From Planctomycetota bacterium (lineage in GTDB: Bacteria > Planctomycetota > MHYJ01 > WSZJ01 > JACPWG01), in assembly GCA_016197205.1 (NCBI GenBank), contig JACPWG010000091.1, positions 60,907-124,906 on the forward strand: a stretch of 64,000 nt of DNA. The letters run 5' to 3'. Below, piece after piece: positions 44,749 through 53,760 of the stretch (positions are counted from its first letter, which is position 1; every line of letters begins with the position of its first letter). The notes beneath the pieces are model-generated. The model saw only the letters and a program-made list of their open reading frames with translations. It was not told the DNA's origin and ran no database searches. The position numbers and the translations under genes were made by a program.

Positions 44749-46017
44749 ATGTCCGATGCCCGCAAGCCCATCGACCTGCTGCTGCGCGGCGCGGCGCAGG
44801 TCGCGAGCCCCGCCTGGGACTCGAACCTCCCGCTTCAAGGCGCGCGGATGAGCGAGCTGGTCACCGTGTCCGATGGCTCGGTGGCCGTGCACGCGGGGCG
44901 CATCGTGAAGGTCGGGCCCGCGGCGGAGCTGGATCGGGAATTCCACGCCGAGACGGTCGTGGACGCGAGCGGCTGTACGGTCACGCCGGGGCTCGTCGAC
45001 CCCCACACGCACGCGCTCTTCGTCGGCAGCCGCGACGAGGAGTTCGAGGCCCGCATCCGCGGTCGCTCCTACGCGGAGATCGCGGCCGCGGGCGGCGGCA
45101 TCCAGTCCTCGGTCCGCGCCTTTCGCGCCGCCTCGCCCGAGGAGCTGTCGCGCGCGCTGGATCGGCATCTGCACACCTTCCTCGAGCACGGCACGACGAC
45201 GGTCGAGGTGAAGACCGGCTACGGCCTCGACTATCGACACGAGCTCGGCGGCCTGGAGGTGCTCGCCGGGCGCCGACGCAAGGGCCCGCCCTGGGTCATC
45301 CCCACCTTCCTCGGCGCGCACGCGATCCCGGCGGAATTCGCGCAGCAGCGGACCGCCTACCTCCGGCTCGTCATTGAAACGATGATCCCCGAGGCGGCGG
45401 AGGAGGCCGAGTTCTGCGATTGCTTCTGCGAGAACGGCGCCTTCGACGTCGCGGAGGCGCGACAGGTCCTGCTCGCCGGCAAGGCGGCGGGCCTGCGGCC
45501 GAAGCTCCACGCGGAAGAGTTCTCCTGCCTGGGGGGCGCGGAGCTGGCGGCCGAGGTCGGTGCCGTTTCCGCGGACCACCTGATGGCGGTATCCGATCGC
45601 GGCATCGCGGCGATGCGGGACGCGGGGGTCGTGGCGGTGCTCTTGCCGTCCACCACGCTCTTCTTGGGACTGAACAGTTACGCGCCCGCCCGACGCATGA
45701 TCGACGCGGGGGTCGCCGTAGCGCTGGGGACCGACTTCAATCCCGGGACGTCGATGACCCCCTCGCTGCCGCTGGTGATGACGCTCGCGTGCACGATGCT
45801 GCGCATGACGCCGGCCGAGGCCCTGGTGGCTGCCACGCGCAATGCCGCGTGCGCCCTTGGCCGCGGCGACCGCATCGGCGACCTCGCGCCGGGCCGGCAC
45901 GCGGACCTCGTCGTCTGGTCGGTGCCGAACTATCGCTTCCTGGCGTACCACTTCGGGGTCAATCACGTCCGGGAGGTCGTCTGCGCGGGGAAGGTGGCGT
46001 ACCGGCGCCCGGGATAA
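44749..46017 (+). CDS. hutI: Imidazolonepropionase
   Basis: This enzyme opens the ring of 4-imidazolone-5-propanoate to N-formimino-L-glutamate in histidine degradation. The 422-residue protein is an amidohydrolase of the HutI type: metal ligands H86 and H88 in LVDPHTHALFVGSRDEEF, then GTTTVEVKTGYGLD, KLHAEEFS, ADHLMAVSD, and ALGTDFNPGTSMT near the C-terminus. GGAGGAAAG lies just before the ATG. No other hut gene is visible in the window, so the pathway partners must lie elsewhere. The stop codon is followed directly by a family B-like terminal word. Confidence 0.95.
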   Translation: MSDARKPIDLLLRGAAQVASPAWDSNLPLQGARMSELVTVSDGSVAVHAGRIVKVGPAAELDREFHAETVVDASGCTVTPGLVDPHTHALFVGSRDEEFEARIRGRSYAEIAAAGGGIQSSVRAFRAASPEELSRALDRHLHTFLEHGTTTVEVKTGYGLDYRHELGGLEVLAGRRRKGPPWVIPTFLGAHAIPAEFAQQRTAYLRLVIETMIPEAAEEAEFCDCFCENGAFDVAEARQVLLAGKAAGLRPKLHAEEFSCLGGAELAAEVGAVSADHLMAVSDRGIAAMRDAGVVAVLLPSTTLFLGLNSYAPARRMIDAGVAVALGTDFNPGTSMTPSLPLVMTLACTMLRMTPAEALVAATRNAACALGRGDRIGDLAPGRHADLVVWSVPNYRFLAYHFGVNHVREVVCAGKVAYRRPG

Positions 46018-46412
46018 GGGCCCGTAAAGAAACAACTCCTGCAGCTCGGAAACCGGGGAGCTCCCCAGGAAAAGGCTCAAGGCTCAAAGTTCAAGGCTCA
46101 GAGCCCGCGACTCCGTGCCCGGGCTACGTTCCGTGGTGGTCATGGAGCATTGAACCTTGAGCCTTGTCTGAGTCTTGAAAATTGAGCATGGAGAATTCTT
46201 GTCGCCCCCCTGCGCGTCCATCGAGCAAGTTATTTTCTTACGGGCGCCAAGGGCGAGCGCGAGGCGGCGGCGTGGGTCGCCCTCGGTACCCGCGCAAGAA
46301 CAACTACGCGGACTCAGACCGCGAGGCTCCTGGGGGGCGCGGCCCTCTGGGCCGCGCTGCGCGGGCGCCCACCCCAGCCCACTCCGGCTGCGCGGGAGAG
46401 GGCCGGGGTGAG
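46018..46412. repeat. Two family B-like elements and a word repeat
   Basis: GGGCCCGTAAAGAAACAAC at 46018 is inverted at about 46226-46245 (GTTATTTTCTTACGGGCGCC), framing 46078-46195 where GGCTCAAGGCTCAAAG and ACCTTGAGCCTTG alternate. A second partial copy from about 46290 has CCGCGCAAGAACAAC and the GGGGGGCGCGGCCCTCTGGG core, ending in a GGCCGGGGTGAGGG word. Confidence 0.75.
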
Positions 46413-46414
46413 GG

Positions 46415-47596
46415 CTACCCAAAGAGGCTCGCCCCGTCCTTCCCCTTCCTCTCCTCGCCGGGAGGCGCGGCGCGCGGCTGCCGCGTGTGGGCAGGGGCCG
46501 GAGCGGGCGCGGGCGCGGAAGCCTTCGACGGCGTCGGCGGCCCGGCCGGCCCGGGCGGGGCCGTCCAGGCGGCGCGGCGTTCGGCATCGGCGGCGGGATC
46601 AACGCCGCGGAAGAGCGGCCGGCTGAAGATGTTCGTGTAACTCGTCCAGTTTCCCGGCACGCCCTGGTGATCCAGCAGAAGCTGCTCGAAGGCCGAGAGC
46701 TTCGCGTCCAGGTTATCGAGAAACGCGACGGCGACAGCCTCCGGCGTCTGCGGCAGGACCGGCGAGCCGAAGGCCAGCTCGCCGTGATGGGACAGGATGA
46801 TGTGCTGGAGGGCGAGCAGGAGCGGCGCCGGGAAACCGGGGAGCTTCATCGCCCGTTCCGTCGCCAGTTGTACGCCGATCGAGATGTGCCCCACCAGCCG
46901 CCCCTCGTCCGTGTACTCCGGCATCCGGTCGACCGCCAGCTCCCGCACCTTGCCGAGGTCGTGAAAAAAAACTCCGGCAAGCACCAGGTCCGCGTCCAGG
47001 AACCGGTACCACCCGGTGATCCGAAGCGCTGCCTCCGACAGCGAGACGACGTGCTCCAGCAGCCCCCCCACCCACGCGTGGTGGTTGCGCTTCGCGGCCG
47101 GGACCTTCTTGAAGACCGCCATGAACTCGACGTCGTCCAGGAACGCGAAGAGGAGCGCGCGGAGCGGCTCGCTGCGCAGGCCGCCGGCGATTTCGCGCAG
47201 TCGGGCCTCCAGGGCGGCGACGCTCTTGCGGGTGTGCGGCAGGAACTCGCTCAGGTTCACCCGGGCCTCGTCCACGGGGTCGATCCGGCCCACGTTGAGC
47301 TGGAGCCGGTTGTTGAAGGTCTTGACCTCGGCCCGCACGCGGACGAAATGCCCTGCCTCGAACCGCGGAAAGATCAACTCCACCTTGTCCCACAGGCGCC
47401 CGCTGATCTCGCCGCTCTTGTCGCGGAATTGGAGGTGCCCGTAGAATTTCCCGGACTGCCCCATCCGCTTTTCTTTCTCCGTCACCAGGAGGACCTGGTC
47501 GATCGTGGTCCCGTCCCGGAGGTCCGCGACGGGGACCGCCAAGGCGGGATCAGGGAGCTCGGCGAGCCCATTGGCGGGGCCAGGCTGGGGCGGCAT
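46415..47596 (-). CDS. YhaM-like 3'-5' exoribonuclease (OB + HD domains)
   Basis: The 393-residue protein joins an OB-fold (about 20-105: VADLRDGTTIDQVLLV, GHLQFRDKSGEISGRLWD) to an HD phosphohydrolase domain (HHAWVGGLLEHVVSL with H182; FFHDLGKVRE with H212-D213; ILSHHGELAFG). That is the layout of YhaM/CBF1 exoribonucleases, which trim RNA and DNA 3' ends. The last 60 residues are a Pro/Ala tail not found in the Bacillus enzyme. The start ATG at 47596 precedes PPQPGPANGLAEL; another Met occurs only at residue 45, inside the OB domain. Confidence 0.88.
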   Translation of the reverse strand: MPPQPGPANGLAELPDPALAVPVADLRDGTTIDQVLLVTEKEKRMGQSGKFYGHLQFRDKSGEISGRLWDKVELIFPRFEAGHFVRVRAEVKTFNNRLQLNVGRIDPVDEARVNLSEFLPHTRKSVAALEARLREIAGGLRSEPLRALLFAFLDDVEFMAVFKKVPAAKRNHHAWVGGLLEHVVSLSEAALRITGWYRFLDADLVLAGVFFHDLGKVRELAVDRMPEYTDEGRLVGHISIGVQLATERAMKLPGFPAPLLLALQHIILSHHGELAFGSPVLPQTPEAVAVAFLDNLDAKLSAFEQLLLDHQGVPGNWTSYTNIFSRPLFRGVDPAADAERRAAWTAPPGPAGPPTPSKASAPAPAPAPAHTRQPRAAPPGEERKGKDGASLFG

Positions 47597-47683
47597 GTCG
47601 TCCTCCCGATGATGCGGTCCGGCGTGACGCGGCTCCTTCAGTATAGCGGCCGGCCCTCGCCCCCGTCAATGGATCGGGGGGTA

Positions 47684-47830
47684 ACCGCGAATTTTGCGAA
47701 GGAGCAACGAACCGCGAAGTACGCGAAGTACGCTAAGTTCACGATGCCGCATCGAAGGCCGGGCGCCCTTCGCGTAAAAAAAATCAATTCGCGAAATTGG
47801 CGTACTTCGCGGTTTCGTCGGTGGGCGCAA
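47684..47830. repeat. Low-GC inverted word repeat
   Basis: ACCGCGAAGTACGC (47711-47724) is inverted as GCGTACTTCGCGGT (47800-47813), and CGCGAAGTA repeats in between. No gene is seen from 47597 to 47938. Confidence 0.75.
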
Positions 47831-47938
47831 TTCGCGGTTCCGCCCTTCGCGGTCGGTAATTCTTTGCTTCCAGCGGCCGTTTTGCCAGAATGCCCCGCGT
47901 TTCGCGGTTTCCCATGCACAGCTTCAAGGGGGAGTCCC

Positions 47939-48688
47939 GTGACGACCACCGCCTACATCGATCCCGCCGCCCACGTTGGCGTGGGCTGCACCATCGGCCA
48001 TTTCGCGGTCATCGAAGCGGGCGTCCGGCTCGGCGACGGCTGCGAGATCGGGCACCACGCCGTCGTCCATCGCGGTTCCGTCCTCGGGCCCGGCTGCCGC
48101 CTGGCCGACCATGCGATCGTCGGCAAACTCCCGGTCAAAGCCGCCCTCTCCGCCATCACGCAGGAGAAGCCCCTCCCGCCCGTCGAGCTGGGCGAAGGGG
48201 TCCGGGTCGGCGCGCACGCGGTCATCTACGCGGGCACGAAAATCGGCGCCAAGGCCATGGTCGCGGATTTCGCGTTCGTCCGCGAGGACGTCGAGATCGG
48301 CGAGTTGACGATCGTCGGCAAGGGAGTCACGGTCGAAAACCGGTGCCGGATCGGCGCGCGCTGCAAGCTGGAGACGAACGCCTACATCTGCGCCCTCTCG
48401 ACGATCGCGGACGGCTGCTTCATCGCGCCCGAGGTGACATTCACGAACGACAACTTTGTCGGCCGCACGAAGGAGCGCTTCCAGCACCACAAGGGGGTCA
48501 CGCTCCGGCTCGGCGCCCGCATCGGGGCGAACGCGACCGTCCTCCCCGGCCTCGAAATCGGCGAGGACGCGCTCGTGGCCGCGGGCTCCGTCGTGACCCG
48601 CGACGTCCCCGCGCGCATGATCGTGCGTGGCTGCCCGGCCCGACCGTGGATGCCGGTGCCCAAAGAGCAGCTCCTCGAAAACCAGTGA
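47939..48688 (+). CDS. Hexapeptide-repeat acyl/acetyltransferase
   Basis: The 249-residue left-handed beta-helix protein shows the imperfect hexad pattern throughout (AHVGVGCTIGHFAVIEAG, RLGDGCEIGHHAVVHRG). EVTFTNDNFVGRTKERF, followed by GARIGANATVLPGLEIGEDALVAAGSVV (in parts), resembles the WbpD/FdtC branch that acetylates amino-sugar nucleotides for surface polysaccharides, but LpxA-like O-acyltransfer is also possible. The GTG at 47939 is chosen because GGGGGAG sits 4-5 nt upstream and the repeats begin at once. It lies 67 bp before the aconitase gene on the same strand. Confidence 0.82.
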   Translation: MTTTAYIDPAAHVGVGCTIGHFAVIEAGVRLGDGCEIGHHAVVHRGSVLGPGCRLADHAIVGKLPVKAALSAITQEKPLPPVELGEGVRVGAHAVIYAGTKIGAKAMVADFAFVREDVEIGELTIVGKGVTVENRCRIGARCKLETNAYICALSTIADGCFIAPEVTFTNDNFVGRTKERFQHHKGVTLRLGARIGANATVLPGLEIGEDALVAAGSVVTRDVPARMIVRGCPARPWMPVPKEQLLENQ

Positions 48689-48755
48689 GGACGTTGACTC
48701 TCCCCGCCGTTTCTGCTATCCTGCCCGGTTCTCGGCTTCATCGGAGGAATAGCGC

Positions 48756-50693
48756 ATGGGGAAGAGTCTCACCCACAAGATCATCGAGGAACACCTGATC
48801 TCCGGCCACCTCAAGGCGGGCACGGAGGTCGCCATCCGCATCGACCAGACGCTGACGCAGGACGCGACCGGCACGATGGCCTACCTCCAGTTCGAGGCCA
48901 TGGGGATCCCCCGGGTCCGCACCAAGCTCTCCGTGAGCTACGTCGACCACAACATGCTCCAGACGGGCTTCGAGAACGCGGACGATCACCTCTTCCTCCA
49001 ATCGATCGCCTCGAAGTACGGCATCCACTTCTCGCGCCCCGGCAACGGCATCTGCCACCAGGTCCACCTCGAGCGCTTCGCGGTCCCCGGCCAGACGCTG
49101 CTCGGCTCGGACAGCCACACGCCGACCTGCGGCGGGCTCGCGACGCTTTCGATCGGCGCGGGCGGGCTGGACGTCGCCGTCGCCATGGGCGGCGGCCCCT
49201 TCTTCCTCTCCATGCCCAAGGTCGTCGGGGTCACGCTCAAGGGCACGCTCCAGCCTTGGGTCTCGGCGAAGGACATCATTCTCGAGATGCTCCGCCGGCT
49301 CAAGTGCTCCGGCGGCAAGGACCGCATTTTCGAATACGGAGGCGAAGGGGTCGCCTCGCTCACCGTCCCGGAGCGGTCGACGATCACCAACATGGGCGCC
49401 GAGCTGGGCGCGACGACGTCGGTCTTCCCGAGCGACGAACAGACCCGCCGCTACATGGCCGCGCAGGGGCGCGCCCACGACTGGCGCGCGGTTGCCGCCG
49501 ATCCGGACGCGATCTACGACGAGCGCGTGGAGATCGACCTCACCCAACTCGAACCGCTCCTCGCCCGGCCGCACAGCCCCGACAGCGTCTGCAAGGTGTC
49601 CGAGGTCGCGGGGACCCGCGTCCACCAGGTCGCGATCGGGAGCTGTACCAACTCCTCCTTCAAGGACCTCATGACCGTCGCCTCGGTCCTCAAGGGGAAG
49701 GTCGTGCACCCGAACTGTACGCTGGCCATCACGCCGGGCTCGCGCCAGGTCTTCCAGATGATCAGCGCGAACGGCGCGCTCACGGACTTCATCAGCGCCG
49801 GCGCGCGCATCCTCGAGTCCGCCTGCGGCCCCTGCATCGGCATGGGCCAGGCCCCGCCGTCGAACGGCGTCTCGGTGCGGACCTTCAACCGGAACTTCGA
49901 GGGCCGCAGCGGCACGCCGAATGCCCAGGTCTTCCTCGCGAGCCCGGAGACCGCGGCCGCCTGCGCGATCACCGGGGTCGTCACGGACCCGCGGACCCTT
50001 GGCGCGGCGCCCCATTGGGACCTCCCCGAGCGGTACGTCCAGGACGACGGCATGATCGTCCGGCCTGCCGAACACCCCGACAAGGTCGAGATCTTCCGCG
50101 GCCCGAACATCAAACCGCTTCCGATCAACAAGGCCATGACCGCGACGATGGAGGGGCGGGTGCTCCTCAAGGTCGGCGACGACATCACGACCGACCACAT
50201 CATGCCGGCGGGGGCCAAAGTCCTCCCGCTCCGCTCCAACATCCCTGCCATCTCCGAATTCGTCTTCGAACGCGTCGATCCACAATTCCCCGCGCGCGCG
50301 AAAAAGGCCGGTGGCGGCTTCGTGATCGGCGGCTCCAACTACGGACAGGGCTCCAGCCGCGAGCACGCCGCCCTCGCGCCCATGTACCTCGGGCTGAAGG
50401 GCGTCGTCGCGAAGTCCTTCGCGCGCATCCACCGCTCCAACTTGATCAACTTCGGGCTGCTCCCGATGGTCTTCGCCGACCCGACCGAGTACGACCGGAT
50501 CGACGCGGAGGACGTGTTCGAGATCCCCGACCTCCCCGCCCACCTCCAGGCCGGGAAGGAACTCGAGGTCCGCAACCGCACGAAAGGCCGCACGTTCCAG
50601 GTGAAGCTGGGCGTGTCCTCGCGCGAGGGCGCGATCCTCGCCGCGGGCGGGCTGCTCAACTTCACGCGCCAGCAGGCAGCGGCCCCAAGCTAG
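48756..50693 (+). CDS. acn: Aconitate hydratase, Aquifex type
   Basis: This TCA-cycle enzyme interconverts citrate and isocitrate through cis-aconitate on a [4Fe-4S] cluster. The 645-residue protein is shorter than AcnA (about 890) and matches the compact Aquifex-type group. Cluster cysteines are C297 (GSCTNSS), C357 and C360 (ACGPCIG). GSDSHTPTCGGL and the C-terminal swivelling domain with GGSNYGQGSSREHAALAP are intact. GGAGGAATAGCGC precedes the ATG. A homoaconitase or isopropylmalate isomerase role is less likely because both halves are fused. Confidence 0.93.
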   Translation: MGKSLTHKIIEEHLISGHLKAGTEVAIRIDQTLTQDATGTMAYLQFEAMGIPRVRTKLSVSYVDHNMLQTGFENADDHLFLQSIASKYGIHFSRPGNGICHQVHLERFAVPGQTLLGSDSHTPTCGGLATLSIGAGGLDVAVAMGGGPFFLSMPKVVGVTLKGTLQPWVSAKDIILEMLRRLKCSGGKDRIFEYGGEGVASLTVPERSTITNMGAELGATTSVFPSDEQTRRYMAAQGRAHDWRAVAADPDAIYDERVEIDLTQLEPLLARPHSPDSVCKVSEVAGTRVHQVAIGSCTNSSFKDLMTVASVLKGKVVHPNCTLAITPGSRQVFQMISANGALTDFISAGARILESACGPCIGMGQAPPSNGVSVRTFNRNFEGRSGTPNAQVFLASPETAAACAITGVVTDPRTLGAAPHWDLPERYVQDDGMIVRPAEHPDKVEIFRGPNIKPLPINKAMTATMEGRVLLKVGDDITTDHIMPAGAKVLPLRSNIPAISEFVFERVDPQFPARAKKAGGGFVIGGSNYGQGSSREHAALAPMYLGLKGVVAKSFARIHRSNLINFGLLPMVFADPTEYDRIDAEDVFEIPDLPAHLQAGKELEVRNRTKGRTFQVKLGVSSREGAILAAGGLLNFTRQQAAAPS

Positions 50694-50790
50694 CTGCCCG
50701 TTGACGAGCCGCGGACCCAGTCGTCAACTCCGTCGCGCGGCGGGTCGTAGCTCCTGTGGCCGTTCGCGCGGGCCGGCGCACCGCCTGCGA
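50694..50790. repeat. Family F dispersed repeat, copy 2
   Basis: The spacer shares CCCGTTGACG, a GTCGTCAACTCCG-like word, GGCGGGTCGTA and GGCCGTTCGCGCGGGCCGGC with 39850-39945. An ATG at 50756 lies inside it, so that ATG is unlikely to start the next gene. Confidence 0.65.
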
Positions 50791-50863
50791 CGCAGGGCAA
50801 TCGTGGGGACGGCTGTTTCCGAGGTTCGCTCACGCGGCACGAGGGCCTGTCAGGAGCGGCTTT

Positions 50864-52129
50864 TTGCGCTTGTCTCATCCATCCCGCCCGTCTTTGCTCG
50901 CCTGCGTCGCGGGGCTCGTGGTGCTGGCACTCCTGGCCGGGGTCCGTCCGCTTCGCGCCGACGAACCGCAGCTTCGCGTCGGCTTCGGCGTGGCGGACAT
51001 CACGCCCGACCGCCCCGTCCCGCTCGGCGGCTACGGGGAGCGGCTCGGCAAGGTGTCCACCGGCGTGCACGACCCGGTCCGGGCGCGCGCGCTCCTCATC
51101 TCGAGCGGCGACCGCAAGCTCGCCTGGGTCGTCGTCGACCTGGTCGGGGTGAGCCGAAAAGTGCGGCAGGACCTCTATGCGCTCGTCGGCGAGGAGCTGG
51201 GCGTACGCCCCGAAGGCTTCGTCGTCTCCGCCACGCACGACCACTCCGGGCCCGGCGGCCTCGCGCGCGAATTGCACTGGCAGCTCGCGATGGGCCCGTA
51301 CGACCCGCGGCTCTACCGCTTCGTTCTCGACCGCTGCGCCGAGGCCCTGCGCGCGGCGGAGCGCGACCTCGCCCCGGCGCGACTCGGTCTCGGCGTCGGC
51401 CGGCTCGAAGGCCGCAGCCGCAACCGCCGCATCCACGACGGACCGATCGACCCGCAGCTCGGCGTCCTGCGCGTGGACCGGCCGGACGGCACGCCGCGCG
51501 GGGTGCTCGTGAATTTCGCCGCGCACCCGACCGTCCTCGGCGGCGGCAACCTCCTCGTCTCGGCCGATTGGCCGGGCGCCTGCTGCGATGCGCTCGAGGC
51601 CCGACTCGGCCCGGGCGGCCACGCGATCTTCACCAACGCGGACGAAGGGGACCAGGCCCCGTCCACCCCCGGCGGCGCGACCGATTTCGAGCGCATGAAG
51701 GCGCAGGGGGAGGCCGTCGCGGCGGAGGCGTGGAAGGTCCTCCAGGGCACGACGACCACCGACCACGCCCTTTTGCAGTGCGCCCTGGCGGAGCTGCGGA
51801 TCCCGCGCACGTTGAAGTCCACGGTCCTGCTCCCCCGCACCACGCTCGTGCAAACCGTGCAGCTTCAGGAGACGGTCCTCGCGATGGTCCCGGGTGAGAT
51901 GTGCGTGGGGCTCGGCCTGCCGCTCAAGGAAAAGCTCCGCGCCCACGGGGCCGCGCACGCGTGGATCATCGGCCTTTCCAACGACCACCTCGGGTACTTC
52001 ACCACCCCTGAAATGTACAAGACCGGCGGCTACGAGGCGGACATGAGCTTCTGCGGGCCGACGATGGGCCGCGCGTTCGAACGCACGTTCGAGCGCATCT
52101 TCCATTTCGAAGAGCCGTGGGGCATGTAA
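50864..52129 (+). CDS. Secreted neutral/alkaline ceramidase-like protein
   Basis: The protein is 421 residues from the TTG at 50864, which has AGGAG 7 nt upstream and opens a signal peptide (LACVAGLVVLALLAGVRPLRA). The ATG at 50756 is rejected because it falls in a dispersed repeat. The mature part has the hallmarks of the N-terminal ceramidase domain family: GFGVADITPDRPVPLGGYGER, HDPVRARALL, VVSATHDHSGPGG (zinc-site histidines) and FAAHPTVLGGGNLLVSADWPG (in parts). It lacks the C-terminal ceramidase domain. Many bacteria carry such single-domain relatives whose substrate is unknown. Confidence 0.8.
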   Translation: MRLSHPSRPSLLACVAGLVVLALLAGVRPLRADEPQLRVGFGVADITPDRPVPLGGYGERLGKVSTGVHDPVRARALLISSGDRKLAWVVVDLVGVSRKVRQDLYALVGEELGVRPEGFVVSATHDHSGPGGLARELHWQLAMGPYDPRLYRFVLDRCAEALRAAERDLAPARLGLGVGRLEGRSRNRRIHDGPIDPQLGVLRVDRPDGTPRGVLVNFAAHPTVLGGGNLLVSADWPGACCDALEARLGPGGHAIFTNADEGDQAPSTPGGATDFERMKAQGEAVAAEAWKVLQGTTTTDHALLQCALAELRIPRTLKSTVLLPRTTLVQTVQLQETVLAMVPGEMCVGLGLPLKEKLRAHGAAHAWIIGLSNDHLGYFTTPEMYKTGGYEADMSFCGPTMGRAFERTFERIFHFEEPWGM

Positions 52130-52147
52130 GGGGAACGGAGGCCGTTC

Positions 52148-52561
52148 GTGAAGCGGTTCGTGCGCTTGCCGATGGTCCTGGAGATGAAGGACTTCCCAGG
52201 CCACCGCTGGGTGGGGATCGACGTCCGCAAGACGCCGCTGCCGGACTGGTGCCTGAACCTTTGCCTCCTCCACCAGAACCTCGTCGACGCGGTCGTCGTT
52301 TCCGACCCGCAGGGGATCGGCGGGGTGAAGCTCGAGTTTCGCAAGGACCACGGGCTGACCGGGGCGCAGCGCGCGCGCGTCCGCTGGGACCCGACCACCG
52401 TCAGCCTGCACCTGAGCCCGGCCGAGATCGAGACGTGGGTGAAGCTCTTTCTGGAGTACTACCGCGACGGGATCGCGGCGCAGGAGCAACTCGAGCTGCA
52501 GGCCCCGCCGGTCGACGCCGCGGCGAAGGTCGCGTTTGTCACCGTGCGGCTGGCGGACTGA
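52148..52561 (+). CDS. Hypothetical protein, 137 aa
   Basis: The GTG at 52148 has GGAGG 6 nt upstream and follows the ceramidase-like gene by 18 bp, so the two are probably one operon. The soluble protein has no motif I recognise; it contains HRWVGIDVRKTPLPDWCLNLC and a helix IETWVKLFLEYYRDGIAAQEQLEL (in parts). Its stop codon TGA is the first three bases of repeat element A3. Confidence 0.65.
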   Translation: MKRFVRLPMVLEMKDFPGHRWVGIDVRKTPLPDWCLNLCLLHQNLVDAVVVSDPQGIGGVKLEFRKDHGLTGAQRARVRWDPTTVSLHLSPAEIETWVKLFLEYYRDGIAAQEQLELQAPPVDAAAKVAFVTVRLAD

Positions 52562-52729
52562 GTACCGCTCCACGGAAATCGGTGACCAATAGCCGAAGGC
52601 AAGTTCGGCCGCCCGCGAGGCGCGCGAGCGAGGCGTAGGAACGGAGAACTACGTCGAGCGAGCGCAACGAAGCAGGCGGCCGAAATCGCCGAGGAAATTG
52701 GCCACCCAATTCTGTGGGGCGGTACTGAG
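52559..52729. repeat. Family A element, copy A3 (full length)
   Basis: Left end TGAGTACCGCTCCACGGAAA, right end TCTGTGGGGCGGTACTGAG, inverted repeats about 170 bp apart. The interior is the same palindrome as A2 in the opposite orientation. The first TGA is the stop of the preceding gene. Confidence 0.9.
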
Positions 52730-52763
52730 GAGTGGAGAAAGCGCACGCGGAGGGGATGCCGCT

Positions 52764-52836
52764 CGGTACCTCCCCACGGAATGGGGTGACCCATTTGCTC
52801 GCCGATTGGCCACCGACTTCCGTGGAGGGGTACTCA
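52764..52836. repeat. Family A element, copy A4 (internally deleted)
   Basis: Only 73 bp: GGTACCTCCCCACGGAATG at the left, TTCCGTGGAGGGGTACTCA at the right, with about 30 bp between. On the minus strand the right end supplies the TGA that ends the SDR gene. Confidence 0.85.
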
Positions 52837-53616
52837 GTGTTCGAGCATCATCCGGCGCAGGAGCGGTGCGGAGAGGGCGCGCGGGAGGGAGTTGCCGAGC
52901 CGGGCCATCGCGCCGGTGGCCCAAGGGAAGCGGAGGAAGCGGACGCGGCGGCGGATGCCGTTATCGATGAGCCGCGCGGCGTCGTCGACCTCGACGATGA
53001 AGGGGAGCGACTCTTTGAGGTCCGAGGTCATGGGGGTCCGGACGAAGCCGGGATGCACGACCGTCACCGCCACGCCGCGCGGGCGCAGCTCCATGTCGGC
53101 GGCCTCGAGGAAGTAGGTGAGCCCCGCCTTGCTTGCGCCGTAGGGCGGGTAGCGGGGGCTGGGGCAATCGGCGGCGACGCTCGAGACGCCGACGAGGTGA
53201 CCGTGGCCGCGCGCGAGCATGCGCGGGATGAAGGGGACGAGCGAGGCCGTCGCGCCGAGCAGGTTGACCACGAAGAAATCGCGCACGTCCTCCCAGCCGC
53301 AGGCGGAGAGCGGCTTCGCCCCGCGCGACCCGCCGATCCCGGCGTTCGCGACGACGAGATCCAGCCCACCGCTTTCTTCGTCGAGGGCGACCAGGCGCTT
53401 CACCGTCTCGTCCGGCTGCGAGACGTCGAGGACGAAGGCGTGCGCGCGTCCGCCGGCCCCCTGGATTTTGGCGACCTCGTCGTCCAGGAGGTCTTTGCGG
53501 CGGCCCGCCAGCCACACCTCGAGCCCGCGCGCCGCGAGCCGACGGGCGAGCGCCGCGCCGATCCCGCTCGAGGCGCCCGTCACCAGCGCCCGGGTGGGCG
53601 CAGGAATTCGTGCCAT
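52834..53616 (-). CDS. Short-chain dehydrogenase/reductase
   Basis: The 260-residue protein is a classical NAD(P)-dependent SDR: nucleotide loop TGASSGIG at 13-20, NAG at 91-93, catalytic S146, Y159 and K163 (SSVAADCPSPRYPPYGASK). The adenine-side AGRR suggests NADP preference. The C-terminus resembles the DltE/YqjQ-like group with a hydrophobic tail (RFPWATGAMARLGNSLPRAL). The substrate is unknown. It ends LEH followed by the TGA of repeat A4, and it converges on the hypothetical gene ending in A3. Confidence 0.9.
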   Translation of the reverse strand: MARIPAPTRALVTGASSGIGAALARRLAARGLEVWLAGRRKDLLDDEVAKIQGAGGRAHAFVLDVSQPDETVKRLVALDEESGGLDLVVANAGIGGSRGAKPLSACGWEDVRDFFVVNLLGATASLVPFIPRMLARGHGHLVGVSSVAADCPSPRYPPYGASKAGLTYFLEAADMELRPRGVAVTVVHPGFVRTPMTSDLKESLPFIVEVDDAARLIDNGIRRRVRFLRFPWATGAMARLGNSLPRALSAPLLRRMMLEH

Positions 53617-53760
53617 GGTTCAAGCTCCGAACGAAGTCGCCGCTGATCGCATCTTGACAGTCCTTGGCCTGGCGGCGTATAGAAGGGGACGCCGCGCAGG
53701 CGCGGTCGCGCGGGAGTTCGCGCGTCATGAAACGCCGGAGCGCCCTTCGGGAGATCGAAA

